Made by a program: the position numbers and the translations under genes. A DNA stretch of 64,000 nt from Galaxea fascicularis (Eukaryota; Cnidaria; Anthozoa; Scleractinia; Euphylliidae), in assembly GCA_948470475.1 (NCBI GenBank), contig OX419345.1:1255001-1319000 (forward strand). The letters are read 5' to 3'. Under the pieces are notes generated by a model. That model searched no databases and had not been told where the DNA came from. It saw only the letters and a program-made list of their open reading frames with translations. Below are positions 23,101 to 34,415 of this stretch, piece by piece (the first letter of the stretch is position 1; every line of letters begins with the position of its first letter).

Positions 23101-25739
23101 AAGAGAAACCAGTCCTTCGATATCCATGCGCGGTGTTGCTTAAGAGCTCTTCGTCAGAAAAGATAGAGATCCTTCTAATTGCTATTTAATTCATTTTTTT
23201 CCTATTTGAGATATTTAATCTACAGTCATAAGTATAGAAGACTTTGCCTTCATCCTTCGCTATTTCGCTATCGCCCTAGAAATTCGTTCAGTAACGGCGA
23301 GTAGACTTTTTGTTGTCTCTTCGACAGACTGTTAGAAGCAGCGCTGAAGGAGCCACTGACTTCCGTGCTGAATCGAGTTTTTGCAAGAGAACTTGCATAT
23401 GGTTACAGATTGCTTGTTTATTAAAAACAACTTAGAATGCATTACAAACTACTGATGTGGTCAAAGGTCATTCGGTTTGAAAACGCTTAATACAGATGCT
23501 TTTGTTTTTACTTCATTTTTAGGGTGAGCTTTCACTAAAAGGAAAATACCCAGAAATGTGGCAATGACAAACAATATCTATATAACAGGACTACAAAATT
23601 GAATTTCGGATGTCTGGTAAATTATTTGAGTACTATGAGCGAAAGATACGGAGAAACATTATACTCCTTCGTCAAAGGAGTACCTCCATATTGCAGATTT
23701 TGTTAATTTTATTTGATATTAGGTAGGTTTCCATCAGTTTTAGCGTATAATGATTTACGTGATTAGTTTTGAAATATGGCGAATAATATTATGAGATACT
23801 CTTATTAGCTGGGAGGCGTTTTGGGGGAGAGGAATGGGTGGGGGAGTTTTAGTATTGAAGTCTGTAACCAACGATCTGCTTTCGTTGAGATCGTTGGTTG
23901 AAGAATGACTGACCATTTTCCCCGTAAATGAAATTCTTCGTGAATTTTGCGCAGGATGATGAAAGCCATGACCCCAATCATGATTTAACAATTACCCACC
24001 GAAGTGAAGGTAAATATTCACTACTTTCACCGACACTGTGGTGAATAATTGTTTTATAGTATATACCACACAAGCTGAATAACTGGCGTTTATTGCCGGA
24101 AATAACTTCTTCGAAAACCGAAACGGGAAGCCAATTTGTTTCTCTTCGGCTGCTCGGAGGTGAATGGTACTTTGCTAATCATCTCCGAGTTAACCAATCA
24201 GAACACGCGAATACTATTCGCTTGTGTGGTATATACTAATACCTCAGGTCCAGGATTTGAAGTTGAACCCAGGGCACGTTAGTGGGATATAGGAGGACTT
24301 CCATCGGCAACCTGCGATCAGGCGTTCTTTTTTTGAGAGCGCGAAAATCGACTGGACAAACAGTGGCCCACAATCTGAAGAATTGCACGTTCCGAAAGTA
24401 CAAACAAGGTTCCTGGCTAAACAGATGCCTTGTAGTAGTCTTGCAAACTTCCATTGTCTGGCTATAGGAAATAAATGCGGATTCGCTTACGGGAGGTGTC
24501 CGTTGGTGCACTTTCAACTGTAGTTTTAAAATTATAACTGGCATGTAGAGTCTTGAGTTTAACTATGTTCAAATTCCAATGAAAGTCCAATTAGATTATA
24601 GACTTTAATGTACCTTAAGTGATTAATGTATTGTCCAATAGCGGGATTATGTTGCGCGTAACGGCAGCTAGCTATGAACTAGAGTGTAATTGGAAGCTTG
24701 ACTCACTGTCATTTTCTCTTTCCAGTTATAAAAATCCAGTCGCAGATGTTTAACTACCATACTACATAGGTACGATAAAATTAACGGGAATTATCATGAG
24801 CTACTAGTAATAGGCATGCTTCCACTGATAAACCGTTAACGATTTTTGCTTGCTAAGAAGTGCGCACGCATTTGTATGCGCTTTTGGATCAGTTTTTTAA
24901 CCTGGTCCAAACACCAGTGTTAACTGTGACGTGACCACAGGTATTCCAACCTGAGCATAAATGAATAAATTTATTATGGAATCCACATTGATCAGACATC
25001 GATGTCCGTTTCACCGTCGTTAAATCCCAGGGTATAGAATCGAAGTTTCTAGTTTGGGATAATGCTTCTATGTGTGTGGTCTTCGCGGTTGTATTTGGTC
25101 CAAATATTTGGTCGTCTATTGGCCTGTGTGCAGGCGAAGACCTAATCACCTAATCGACCCCGCAATGCACGCAGGCGGTAGTAAAGGGCAGCGGAACGGG
25201 AGAGGATAACTCAGGGCTTGTGTAAAATGGTAACTCACCGAACGCAAAAAAGAAAACCTCCGTGCGCTCCTTATGTCACTTAGGACGAGCCCTCTCCCTT
25301 TGCTACTAGTTCCCGCTATCCAGGCTACCTACCTACCTTTTAAAATTCGCCACGCAAAGCTTATTCCAGTATCCCTGAAGAATGACTTCGTGGAAGACAA
25401 CAATCGTGGCTTTAAATATCTCTCTCTTTTATCATCTCTCTACCAATGACCAAGTTGTTTGCCCTGCCTGTTCTCTGAAATTAAGCTCTATTAACCAGAT
25501 AGTAACCTCTTTCAACCTTCGTTTTCACCTTCAACCACACCTTTCATCTCTTCCGTCTCTGTCTGGCCGATCACAACGTTTTGTACCTCACTCGGAAAGT
25601 TGTCAAGGTATCCGCTGAGTATAAAACAAATGAAAACAGACGCCGCCCTAACCAATCGAAATGAGCCAAGAGTTGTAGCTTCTACTCCTGACAGGTGACT
25701 CGCTTCTTTTCCTGACATTTGTCAGCCCTGTAGCTGCTT
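23101..25739. other. NF2 3' region and intergenic DNA
   Basis: Beyond the NF2 stop codon I see no further exon. The stretch contains the MITE at 24057-24238. Open frames are short and unremarkable. Confidence 0.5.
24057..24238. mobile_element. MITE with 19-bp perfect inverted ends
   Basis: TAGTATATACCACACAAGC and its exact inverted complement bound a 182-bp non-coding element. The sequence to its left (GGTAAATATTCACTAC..., CACCGACACTGTGGTG) has an inverted relative near 36090-36130, next to TACCACACAAGTGAATAG at about 36023. Confidence 0.82.
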
Positions 25740-26424
25740 AATATGGTAGCTTCTTCATAAAACAAAGGACGAATTACCATCTCATACGACTTTGGAAGTT
25801 CTTGCAGAAGATTTTAACAAATCATTTCGGAATAAAATCCTTCTCATAAGAAACAACCTTCACAGAAACAAAGGATCACTACCTATAACCACCGTTTCTG
25901 ATGATTCTTCAAACACACCACCTACGTTTGATTCATTCGACCTGCCTGAAGGTGAAACGATAAAGAAAGTCATTGGAATGCTGAGACCGAAAACCTGCAC
26001 ACTGGATCCAATCCCTACTCACCTAATTAAAGACAACTTACCTATTTTGGTACCGACAATATCTAATATTGTCAGAACATCACTATCAAAAGGAATCTTT
26101 CCACAGTCTCTAAAAATATCTCACATAAGACCAAAGCTGAAGAAACCTCGATAAAGAACTTTTCACTAACTACAGGCCAATTGCAAATATCGCTTTTATG
26201 AGCAAAGTAATTGAAAAGACTGTTGCCTTACAAGTGCAGGCATATTTAAATGACAATCAACTATTACCATCTTTTCAATCAGCGTACAGACAGTACCACT
26301 CTACTGAGACAGCTTTATTGAAAGTCACAAACGACATCTTGATGACTATCGACTCTCGACGCGATGCAATTCTCATCCTGCTGGATCTGTCCGCAGCGTT
26401 CGATACGCTCGATCACAACTTATT
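25740..26424 (+). pseudogene. LINE reverse transcriptase, 5' part (broken)
   Basis: The coding trace runs from about LLHKTKDELPSH to the reverse-transcriptase motif LDLSAAFDTLDHNLL. It is 5'-truncated: no endonuclease region is seen. A +1 frameshift near 26152 separates KLKKP from NYRPIANIAF. The sequence then stops in the middle of the RT domain because of an insertion and resumes at 31141. The style matches CR1/L2-like LINEs of cnidarians; the clade is inference. Confidence 0.85.
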
Positions 26425-26529
26425 ACTTACTTACTTACTTATTTGTTTATTTTGCCTTTTTTCTTAATATATCAGTACAGGTTAAAAAAAAGTAGAATGT
26501 GTGGCAAGGTGACCTCTAGAAACCACCAG

Positions 26530-26652
26530 TGTAGTGTTTTGGCACACACAATCAACACTAAGTCACACTAAGTAGGCCATCATGGCTTCCACGTCTCTCC
26601 GCCTTCTTGCATGCCCGGATGTACTCGTCCCAGTTCCCAGCAGTACACTACA
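26530..26652 (-). repeat. LTR (3' LTR in the element's direction)
   Basis: 123 bp, identical to 30897-31019. It directly follows the polypurine tract in minus-strand direction and is bordered on the outside by target duplication ACCAG. Confidence 0.96.
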
Positions 26653-26668
26653 ATCCTTCCCTTTCTCC
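26653..26668 (-). promoter_or_regulatory. Polypurine tract of the LTR element
   Basis: On the minus strand GGAGAAAGGGAAGGAT abuts the 3' LTR, the expected position of the plus-strand primer for reverse transcription. Confidence 0.75.
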
Positions 26669-26860
26669 GGCAATAAACTCTTATATATATGTAACATGAA
26701 CAAAAGAAGCGATCTTACTCAGCCAATGTCTCGCAAGTTCAACGTCTAAAAACTATGAGGATAAAAGCAATGTCTTCACTGTTCTCTTAAAGTTTCAATA
26801 TCAACTAAAGTCATAATGCTGGCTATCGAAGTTGCCAATCCAAAGCAGTTCCCTGAAAGT

Positions 26861-29800
26861 TCAATACAATATATAGTCAGCCAGTGCTCTAGGGGCTCGT
26901 GTAACTCTTCCGGAACGACGTGGCGTATTTTCAGGCGTCACTTCCGGAGGCGCATGTTCCTGAATCGGGCGGTCCACATGTTCCGGTGGTGCAGCTTCAT
27001 CAGGGGGTCTTGGTTCTACTTCTGCACTGCCATTAATGTCAGGAATTACCAGTGGCTTAACATGTTGTAGGTTCCTTTTGTACTCCACTCCCTGAGGGGA
27101 CTGCAAGACAACCTGATCACCATGACGACCTGTAACTTTGTAAGGCTCGCTTTCATAAGACGGGGATAGCTTGTTTTCCTTCTTTCTCTCTAGCAATACT
27201 TCATCCCCTACATTGACATCTCTGTCTTTAGCATGATTTCTTCTATCGGCATAATCTTTGGCCAGCTGTTTCCTCTCTGCGTCTCGGTCTCTGACTTGTT
27301 GGTACACCACGGCGCTCTGTTTTCCATCACCTTCCTGGAGCTCTGGTAACTTGGTTGTCAACTTCCTCTTGAAAAACAATTCTGCAGGGCTTACTCCAGT
27401 GGTAGTGTGATTGGTAGATCGGTAGGCCAGTAAGAACTTGTTAAGCTCGGAACGCCAATTTTTCCCTTCAGCTTGGAAAACTCGCATGGCCTTCAAAAGA
27501 GATCTATTTTCTCTCTCTACCTCACCATTGGCTCTTGGCCACAAAGGCGTAGTGTGGTGATGAACAATGCCCATTTCCTCTAGGTACTTCTCCATCTCAT
27601 CAGACACAAGGTTGGGGCCATTGTCAGTTCTCAGACCAACTGGTGTCCCGTACCGAGCAAAATGGTTGTCTAGACACTTAATAATTGTGGCACTTGTTGT
27701 AGAACGAATAACATCAACTTCCATCCATCTAGAGAAATAATCCACCACCACTAATAGATATTCTCCTCCAGGCATTGGTCCAAGCAGATCCAGGGCTACT
27801 TCCTGCCACGCTGTGTCGGGTAGTCTTGTGGGTTTGACTGGTGGGGGCGGAACATGTTTGGTAACCATCTGACACCCAAAACATTCTCTACATCTCCTTT
27901 CTGCCTGCTGGTCGATACCGGGCCACCAAACCTTAGACCTCAAACGCTCTTTAGTTTTGACAATCCCCTGATGGCCTTCATGAGCCAGATCAAGGACTCT
28001 CTTCCGCAGGTTTCCTGGAATGACAATTCTAGTTCCACGTAGCACGACCTGGCCAACAGAGGTCAACTCATTTCGCACCATCACAAAGGCTTTAGGTGCC
28101 TCACTCCAGTCATCCTTCTGCAGACACTCACGGACAACCTTCAATTCCTTGTCTTGCGAGGAGGCTTCTTCTATTTCCTCGATCCTTAAGGCCACAGGTA
28201 CTGCTTGAAGTGTTACTTCGCGAATGTACTCTTCATCGTGAACATACCCTTGCGATGCTGGTATCTTGGTCAGCCGGGACAGTGCATCAGCAATGTTTTC
28301 TCTCGAGGGAACATAACACACTTTGTACTTGTAGGGTTGCATCCGCAACACCCATCGTTCAATGCGAGCCGATGGCTTGGATCTTGGACCGTAGATGGTT
28401 TTGAGTGCCTGGTGGTCAGTCACTAAATCAAATTCAGGTAAGCCATTTAAGTACAAATTGAACCTTTCACACGCCCAAACAAGTGCTAAAGCTTCTTTTT
28501 CTGTTTGACTGTACCGACGCTCAGTGTCACTGAGACTTCTACTGGCATAACACACCGCACGGCTCTGTTCCCCTACTTCCTGCACTAGGACCGCACCGAG
28601 TCCTACTGGGCTGGCATCTGCTATGACCTTGGTGTGTGCAGTCTTGTCAAAGTAGGCTAGCATGGTCGCTCCTACCAGTTCCTCCTTCAGCTTCTGAAAT
28701 GCTTTTTCCTGTGTCTCTTTCCACTCAAATGTGGCCCCATTTCTAGTCAGTGCCCTCAGGGGTTCAGCGATAGTTGCAAAATCTTGAATAAACCTGGAGC
28801 TGAAACCAACCAGGCCCAGAAAGCTTCTCACCTCTGTCGCTGATGTTGGACGACTTGCCTCTTTCACTGCCCGCACTTTCTCCTCGGTAGGCCCAATGCC
28901 GTGCTGGGAAAGGAGAATTCCCATAAAAACCACTTTATTCATTCTGAACGTGCACTTATCGCATCTCAAGGTCAGATTCTTCTCTTGTAACTTGGCTAAC
29001 AGCTTGTGTAAATTCTGGTCATGTTCTGGGGTGTTTTTCCCATGTACAATCAAATCGTCCGCAATGTTAACAACTCCTTCTACGCCAGCAATTGTTTGAC
29101 GGATAACGTGCTGGTATTTCTCAGGTGCCGCATTCACCCCAAAACTCAACCTCTTGTACCTGAACAGCCCTTCATGGGTAATGAAGGTAGTTATGTCCCT
29201 CGAATCCTCATGCAACTCTATTTGATGGAAACCCCAGCGAAGATCTAGTTTAGAAAACACCGTGCTGCCATTTAACTCTTCAAGCACTTCGTCAACTGTG
29301 GGGATGGGCAACCTTTCACGAACAATAGCCTCATTAGCGCAGCGCATGTCCACACAAAGTCTTATCTCACCAGAGGGCTTTGGTGCCACAACAACAGGAC
29401 TTGCCCACGTGGTAGGGCCTTCGACTCGTTCTATGATGTCTTCCCTTAGGAGTTCTTCTATCTTGGCAGTTACTTTGTCACGAAGTGCAAATGGGACTCG
29501 CCTCAACTTTTGTGCTACAGGAGGTACATTTGGGTCTACATGCAACTTCAACTTGAAATCTTTTAACTTTCCAACTCCCTCAAACACTTTAGGATACTTT
29601 GCTTTGAGTTCACCCACAATGTCATCTTGGAGAGCATTACAATCTGTAACAGGGGCTGTATTTGGTCCAACATGAAGGACTCCTAGTGCTCTTGCTGTTG
29701 CATTTCCCAGAATGCACCGCCCATGCTTAACAAGGATAAAATTGGTAGACACTGTAGAATGCCCAGCAGAAACATCAGCCTCAAATTGACCGATCACGTC

Positions 29801-30874
29801 AACCTTATTCCCCCCATAAGCAAACAGTTTCTTTGAACAATGTTCCACCTTCCCCTTAAAACCTGACCCTCTCAACTTTTGAAAATCTTCTTCACCAATT
29901 AAATTGCTCACCGACCCCGAATCAATCAATACTTCTTTAACAATGCCATTAATACTCACATCCATAGTTGGCTCACTTGAAATTGACACCATGCATACCT
30001 CCTCCGCCGTTTCTTCTGTCACAGCAAATGAAAAGGCTGGGTTGCTCTCATGACACCTAACAAAACTCTCTTCCTCCAAACCAACTCCCACATGATTCGT
30101 CTGCCTGCCAACACTTCTTCTATTGTCACCGGCTCTCGGTGAGGGACGATTGCTTCCTCTGCAACAAACCGCGAAATGACCATATCTCGAACACTTGGCG
30201 CATTTCCTACCTTTTGCCGGGCAACACAGATCACGGGAAAAATGTCCCTGCTTTCCACAACTGTAACACAAATTCTCAACTTGGTCTCCTGTCCTGTCTT
30301 CCTTCTTGCCCACAGCGTTGATGCTCGCTCCACTGATCATAAATTGCATTTGCTGACGAGCTGCTTCCGATGCTCTCGCTTTCTCCAAGACCTCAGCCAA
30401 AGTGATATTTCTCGTTTCCAGCAATTTTCTTTTCAGCTCCATATCGGTTAACTTTTCGATCAACTGGTCCCTCAAATTATCGTCTAACGAAGTACCGAAA
30501 TTGCAATGTCTCGCCTGCTGGCGAAGACGCACCAGAAATTTATCCACTGCTTCTCCCTCGTTTGGCGCCAGTTGTCGAAATACATGTCGCTCGAACGGTA
30601 CATTTTCTTCAGCACGGAAATGATGATCTAGTTTCCTAATACACACAGCATACGGATCTTGGTCGGCTCCCGGATTGGGGTCTGCGATATCTTCAAAAAT
30701 ATCCTGGACTTCCATGCCTGCAAAGTGCAGAAGCTGTGAAGTTTTCTTTCGCGTGTTTTCCAAGCCCTTCCCTTCAGCATAATATTCGAATGCCCTTTTC
30801 CACTTTCGCCATTTCTGGGCAACTTGAGATGATGATCCCGTTAGATCAAGCGGCGGTAAAGCTCTCTCTGACAT
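26861..30874 (-). CDS. Gag-Pol polyprotein of the LTR retrotransposon
   Basis: A single open frame of 1337 aa if translation begins at MSERALPPLD (30874). The frame is open 17 codons further, but those run into the primer site and LTR, so the internal ATG is preferred. Domains in order: gag core; two CCHC zinc knuckles (CYSCGKQGHF and CAKCSRYGHF); aspartic protease (LIDSGS); reverse transcriptase with KLDLRWGFHQIEL and the catalytic block NIADD; RNase H (IADASPVGLGAVL, TDHQALK); integrase with HHCC zinc-binding region (HEGHQG...CRECFGC) and DDE core (ALDLLGPMPGG, RTDNGPN); then a proline-rich tail. This order, RT-RNase H before integrase, is Ty3/gypsy. Gag and pol are fused without a frameshift. 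There are no stops, so it may be active. Confidence 0.95.
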   Translation of the reverse strand: MSERALPPLDLTGSSSQVAQKWRKWKRAFEYYAEGKGLENTRKKTSQLLHFAGMEVQDIFEDIADPNPGADQDPYAVCIRKLDHHFRAEENVPFERHVFRQLAPNEGEAVDKFLVRLRQQARHCNFGTSLDDNLRDQLIEKLTDMELKRKLLETRNITLAEVLEKARASEAARQQMQFMISGASINAVGKKEDRTGDQVENLCYSCGKQGHFSRDLCCPAKGRKCAKCSRYGHFAVCCRGSNRPSPRAGDNRRSVGRQTNHVGVGLEEESFVRCHESNPAFSFAVTEETAEEVCMVSISSEPTMDVSINGIVKEVLIDSGSVSNLIGEEDFQKLRGSGFKGKVEHCSKKLFAYGGNKVDVIGQFEADVSAGHSTVSTNFILVKHGRCILGNATARALGVLHVGPNTAPVTDCNALQDDIVGELKAKYPKVFEGVGKLKDFKLKLHVDPNVPPVAQKLRRVPFALRDKVTAKIEELLREDIIERVEGPTTWASPVVVAPKPSGEIRLCVDMRCANEAIVRERLPIPTVDEVLEELNGSTVFSKLDLRWGFHQIELHEDSRDITTFITHEGLFRYKRLSFGVNAAPEKYQHVIRQTIAGVEGVVNIADDLIVHGKNTPEHDQNLHKLLAKLQEKNLTLRCDKCTFRMNKVVFMGILLSQHGIGPTEEKVRAVKEASRPTSATEVRSFLGLVGFSSRFIQDFATIAEPLRALTRNGATFEWKETQEKAFQKLKEELVGATMLAYFDKTAHTKVIADASPVGLGAVLVQEVGEQSRAVCYASRSLSDTERRYSQTEKEALALVWACERFNLYLNGLPEFDLVTDHQALKTIYGPRSKPSARIERWVLRMQPYKYKVCYVPSRENIADALSRLTKIPASQGYVHDEEYIREVTLQAVPVALRIEEIEEASSQDKELKVVRECLQKDDWSEAPKAFVMVRNELTSVGQVVLRGTRIVIPGNLRKRVLDLAHEGHQGIVKTKERLRSKVWWPGIDQQAERRCRECFGCQMVTKHVPPPPVKPTRLPDTAWQEVALDLLGPMPGGEYLLVVVDYFSRWMEVDVIRSTTSATIIKCLDNHFARYGTPVGLRTDNGPNLVSDEMEKYLEEMGIVHHHTTPLWPRANGEVERENRSLLKAMRVFQAEGKNWRSELNKFLLAYRSTNHTTTGVSPAELFFKRKLTTKLPELQEGDGKQSAVVYQQVRDRDAERKQLAKDYADRRNHAKDRDVNVGDEVLLERKKENKLSPSYESEPYKVTGRHGDQVVLQSPQGVEYKRNLQHVKPLVIPDINGSAEVEPRPPDEAAPPEHVDRPIQEHAPPEVTPENTPRRSGRVTRAPRALADYILY

Positions 30875-30882
30875 TTTATCCG

Positions 30883-30895
30883 GTCCTCGTCGCCA
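30883..30895 (-). promoter_or_regulatory. tRNA primer-binding site
   Basis: One base inside the 5' LTR (element direction) the minus strand reads TGGCGACGAGGAC. TGG plus CGACGAGG is the complement of CCA and the acceptor end of animal tRNA-Ser(GCU), so that tRNA is the likely primer. The tRNA identity comes from recalled acceptor sequence, not a search. Confidence 0.65.
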
Positions 30896-30896
30896 A

Positions 30897-31019
30897 TGTA
30901 GTGTTTTGGCACACACAATCAACACTAAGTCACACTAAGTAGGCCATCATGGCTTCCACGTCTCTCCGCCTTCTTGCATGCCCGGATGTACTCGTCCCAG
31001 TTCCCAGCAGTACACTACA
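30897..31019 (-). repeat. LTR (5' LTR in the element's direction)
   Basis: 123 bp, identical to 26530-26652, followed outside by ACCAG. In minus-strand direction it precedes the primer-binding site, so transcription of the element would begin here. Confidence 0.96.
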
Positions 31020-31140
31020 ACCAGGCTTTTAGTTGAGGCCACCTTGTACATACTGACAATATGTTTGCATAAATGGTGCTGCAAGTGAGCGGCCTAGTCA
31101 ATTCAGTAATTATTTTATTAAAAACTCTAGTAGTTTTTTC

Positions 31141-32291
31141 TTGATCAAGAGACTTAATTCCTATTTTGGTTTCTCTGGCTCAGTTTTACAATGGTTTTCG
31201 TCTTATATTAAAGATCGAGGTCAATCTGTCGTAATTGGCGATGTAATATCATCTCCACAAAAGCTCGACTATGGAATTCCACAAGGGTCCATAGTCGGAC
31301 CGCTTCTATTTACACTTTACACGGCTCTTCAACAAGTCATCCTACGTCATAACTTGGAATGCATGTTCTACGCAGACGACACTCAGCTTTACATCGCTGT
31401 TAACCCTAAAGATCCATCACCAGCTTACGAGGCACTACGTAACTGCATTTATGATGTCATTACTTGGAATACAAACAACCTACTGATGTGCAATCCTGAA
31501 AAGACCGAAGTAATTCATTTCTCGTCAAAGTTCAATAAAAGTCTTACTATCAATCCAGTATTTCCTCTTAATAACAAAGACATAGAAATTCGCGACAAAG
31601 TACGTGACCTTGGAGTGATTTTGGACAAAAATCTTTCACTGTCCAATCATATCAATGAAGTCTGCAAAATAGTAACACTGACAATACGGTCAATTGGCCG
31701 TATAAGAAAATATCTATCGGCTAATAGTTTGAAGCGTCTTGTAAACACTTTGGTGACATCTCGCATTGATTACACTAACAGCATACTGTACGGTTCGACT
31801 GACTATGACCTGAATAAACTTCAACGCCTCCAGAACACTGCAGCACGCCTAATTAAAGGCGCGAAGAAGAATGACCACATAATGCCAATACTTGAAGAAC
31901 TCCATTGGCTACCAATCAGATACCGAATACAATTCAAGATCCTGCTTCTTGTGTATAAATGTCTTCATGGATTAGCTCCTCAGTACCTAATTGAACTGAT
32001 TAAACTTCGCTGTCCTCCACGTACACTCCGCTCAAGTAATCGTCTGGTATTAGAAAAACCAATACTCAACATGGCTTCTTATGGTCAACGAGCTTTTAGC
32101 TACGCCGGACCGGACCTCTGGAATACCTTACCAGAACATATAAAAAACTCTAAATCAGTGAACGACTTTAAAAAAAATTTAAAAACCTATTTTTTTCAAT
32201 TATCATTTAAATAAGTATGATATGAACATCTGTCAGTCCATATGATTAGAACAGTATAGGTAGTATATTTTTTTATTTATATACATATTTA

Positions 32292-32322
<31 letters not shown>

Positions 32323-32400
32323 TTTCGTATACATATACATTTTTTATCTTATTGTAAGCGCATTGAGATTTTTAAATGCGCCTATAAGAACTTTCTTTAT
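31141..32400 (+). pseudogene. LINE reverse transcriptase, 3' part
   Basis: The frame stays open to the stop at 32212-32214 and covers RT motif B (GIPQGSIVGPLLF), the catalytic YADD motif (CMFYADDTQLY) and the C-terminal region with HWLPIRYRIQFKILLLVYKC. A TA-rich tract and GCGCATTGAG...TGCGCCTATAAGAAC form the 3' end. Together with 25740-26424 it is one LINE copy, inactivated by truncation, a frameshift and an insertion. Confidence 0.9.
32281..32330. repeat. TA-rich low-complexity tract
   Basis: Runs of TATATATA followed by a T tract in the 3' tail of the LINE. Confidence 0.9.
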
Positions 32401-32649
32401 TACTAGTAATAATCAAAGATTAAGGAGATGCGTTCGACCATTTGGGAAAAGGAAATCACATGAACTGGTACTGACATGTTTTTCACATGTTTATTAAATC
32501 GCAAAGACATGTCAATGTATAAGGCAATTTTCATGTTCAAAAAGCGTTTATAATGGATACTGGAAAAGTTTGGTGTAACAGCAGTTTTAATGCGGAAAGA
32601 GTTGCACAGAACACATTATCAAGAAATATTTACAAAACTTAGCAGTAAA

Positions 32650-33150
32650 AAGTGGCTTACAATAACTGTAACGATAACATTTTATTTTTGGAAAAAAAAA
32701 GAACTTAATGTAGTACTTTGTTTTGTTAATATATAGAATGTATGAAAACCATTGTAAAGCTTAAAGTGTTTTGTCATTTTTTGCAACTTAGTGAGTTAAG
32801 GTAAAATGAAAACTACTATTTGTTTGATTATTTAGTGCATTAGCACATAATCAACAACATTTGAAAAGTTTTGTATTACAAATATTAACAATAACTTCAA
32901 CTTGTAACAACAACACTATTTTGGAGAAAAGAAAAACTGAATGTGGTGCTCTGTTTTGCTAATAATACAATGTAATCAATAATATTGTAAAAGCTTTAAA
33001 TGTAGAATTAACATTTGTCTTCTTTTGTAACTTCGTGAATTAACCAAAATCAAATATTATTTCAATGATTGTTTAGAGCATTAGCACATAATGAAAAAGG
33101 CATAAACAATAACTTTAACTCGTAACAACAACATTTTATTTTGGAGAAGG
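32650..33150. repeat. Diverged tandem repeat, period about 217-236 bp
   Basis: Landmarks GTAACNANAACA...TTTTGGA, CTNTGTTTTGNTAAT and GCATTAGCACATAAT recur in order, beginning near 32669, 32905 and 33122. Copies differ at many positions, so the duplication is old. Confidence 0.6.
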
Positions 33151-33582
33151 AAGAGCTGAATAAACCTAAGTGTCATCTCTTGTTTGTAAAGAAAAGTCAA
33201 AATATTTTCTTTTATTGGAAGAGGCATTTTTAATGGGAGACACTGGGTGTATGTAGCAAGTTATCTCTGGGTTAGAAGGTTGACTTGCTGAAGTTTCAGT
33301 AAGACCAGGTGTTCCATCCATCGCATCCATGACCTAAAGGGGTAAACAAAATTGTAAAGGTAAATGATAGTCGAGTGAGGATACGATAGAATATAATAAG
33401 GTGTAAGTAATCAATGAATAGCAGAATTACCGTTGATGTTCTTCAGGGAATGTTATAGATTGCATGAAAACTGGGTATCACCGAGTTGTTGCAACCCTCA
33501 TAATCAAATGACCGGATGAAGTTTCCGCCATTGAAACTGCACCAGTTCGTTTCACTCGCACTGAGAATGTTGCTTTTCTCGC

Positions 33583-33795
33583 CACAAATCATGGCCATTT
33601 GCCGAGTTACAAAACTCGGTTACTTTTTGCTTTGGTGACCACAAGTCATGGCCATTTGCCGAGCTACACAACTCGATAACGTTTTGCTTTGGTGACTACA
33701 AATCATGGCCATTTCTCGAGCTACACAACTCGGTAATTTTTTGCTTTGCTGACCACAAATCATGGCCATTTGCCGATCTACACAACTCGGTAAGT
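33583..33795. repeat. 57-bp tandem repeat, about 3.8 copies
   Basis: Units containing AATCATGGCCATTTGCCGAG and CTACACAACTCGGTAA begin at about 33583, 33640, 33697 and 33754. Fifty-seven is a multiple of 3, which explains the open minus-strand frame across it. Confidence 0.9.
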
Positions 33796-34415
33796 AAATT
33801 ATTTGCCGAGCTACACATCTCCGAAAGTAAACGTTACCTATTTTGCTGCAACTACGGAACTTGTCTGTTGATTCATTCAGCGCAAGACAGCGTTGGTTTC
33901 TTGTGGTGAAACGGGTAAACAACAGCAGGCCGAACTTATTCATGTGTCTTCGCAGTCGTACACACTTTGTGAGAGCGTCGATAAATTTCACCCGTAAGGT
34001 TTCTTTCTAACTTTATAAACAACACAACTTACCCGAGCAAGAACAGCCGTCCATCGAAACAAAACAACCCTCCAGCGTGACAAAACGCAAGATCACGCTA
34101 GAAACAATGCACATGGTCGATCTCAATGACGTCATTCGCCCCTGCTTTCGGGGGGGCCAGATCGGTGTCGATGAATACATAGTCCAAAAATCTCGATTTC
34201 GACTGCATTATGAACGCGTTCTCAATGTCGAACGCAATTATTATTATTAAAAATTAATGTATGCCGCTGTGCGGAAATCTTTCTCGGGTTACGATTGGCT
34301 AAGCCTGTGAATGCTAAAGTAACGCCTGGGACATGGGATCGTCGTTCAAAGCATGGCGGATGGCGGATAGTTTTTGCAGGCCAGTGCACTCAGCGAAAGG
34401 TTCTTTGTGCAAAAC

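Larger units (their letters stand above)
26530..31019 (-). mobile_element. Intact Ty3/gypsy-type LTR retrotransposon, 4490 bp
   Basis: Two direct LTRs of 123 bp (26530-26652 and 30897-31019) read identical base for base, begin TGTAGTGTTTTGG and end TACACTACA. The 5-bp target duplication ACCAG flanks both sides (26525-26529 and 31020-31024). A primer site, a polypurine tract and one uninterrupted gag-pol frame lie between them in the correct order for minus-strand transcription. Identical LTRs mean a very recent insertion. The LTRs are unusually short. Confidence 0.96.
26424..31140. mobile_element. Insertion that splits the LINE and hosts the LTR element
   Basis: LINE sequence ends at ...CACAACTTATT and continues at TTGATCAAGAGACTT (31141), restoring the order DHNLL-IKRL. 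The inserted sequence on each side of the LTR element (26425-26524 and 31025-31140) belongs to neither. It begins with TTACTTACTTACT and includes AGTGAGCGGCCTAGTC. Its own class is not recognised. Insertion order is LINE, then this, then the LTR element. Confidence 0.65.
32401..34415. other. Intergenic DNA with two tandem-repeat blocks
   Basis: No exon is supported. Two repeat blocks (32650-33150 and 33583-33795) occupy part of it. The right end is the 5' flank of TMEM234, with a five-codon uORF ATGGCGGATGGCGGATAG at 34353-34370. Confidence 0.5.

Noticed and set aside
33620..33991. 123-codon minus-strand frame
   Set aside because: Its C-terminal two thirds are the 57-bp tandem repeat read in a frame that happens to be open.
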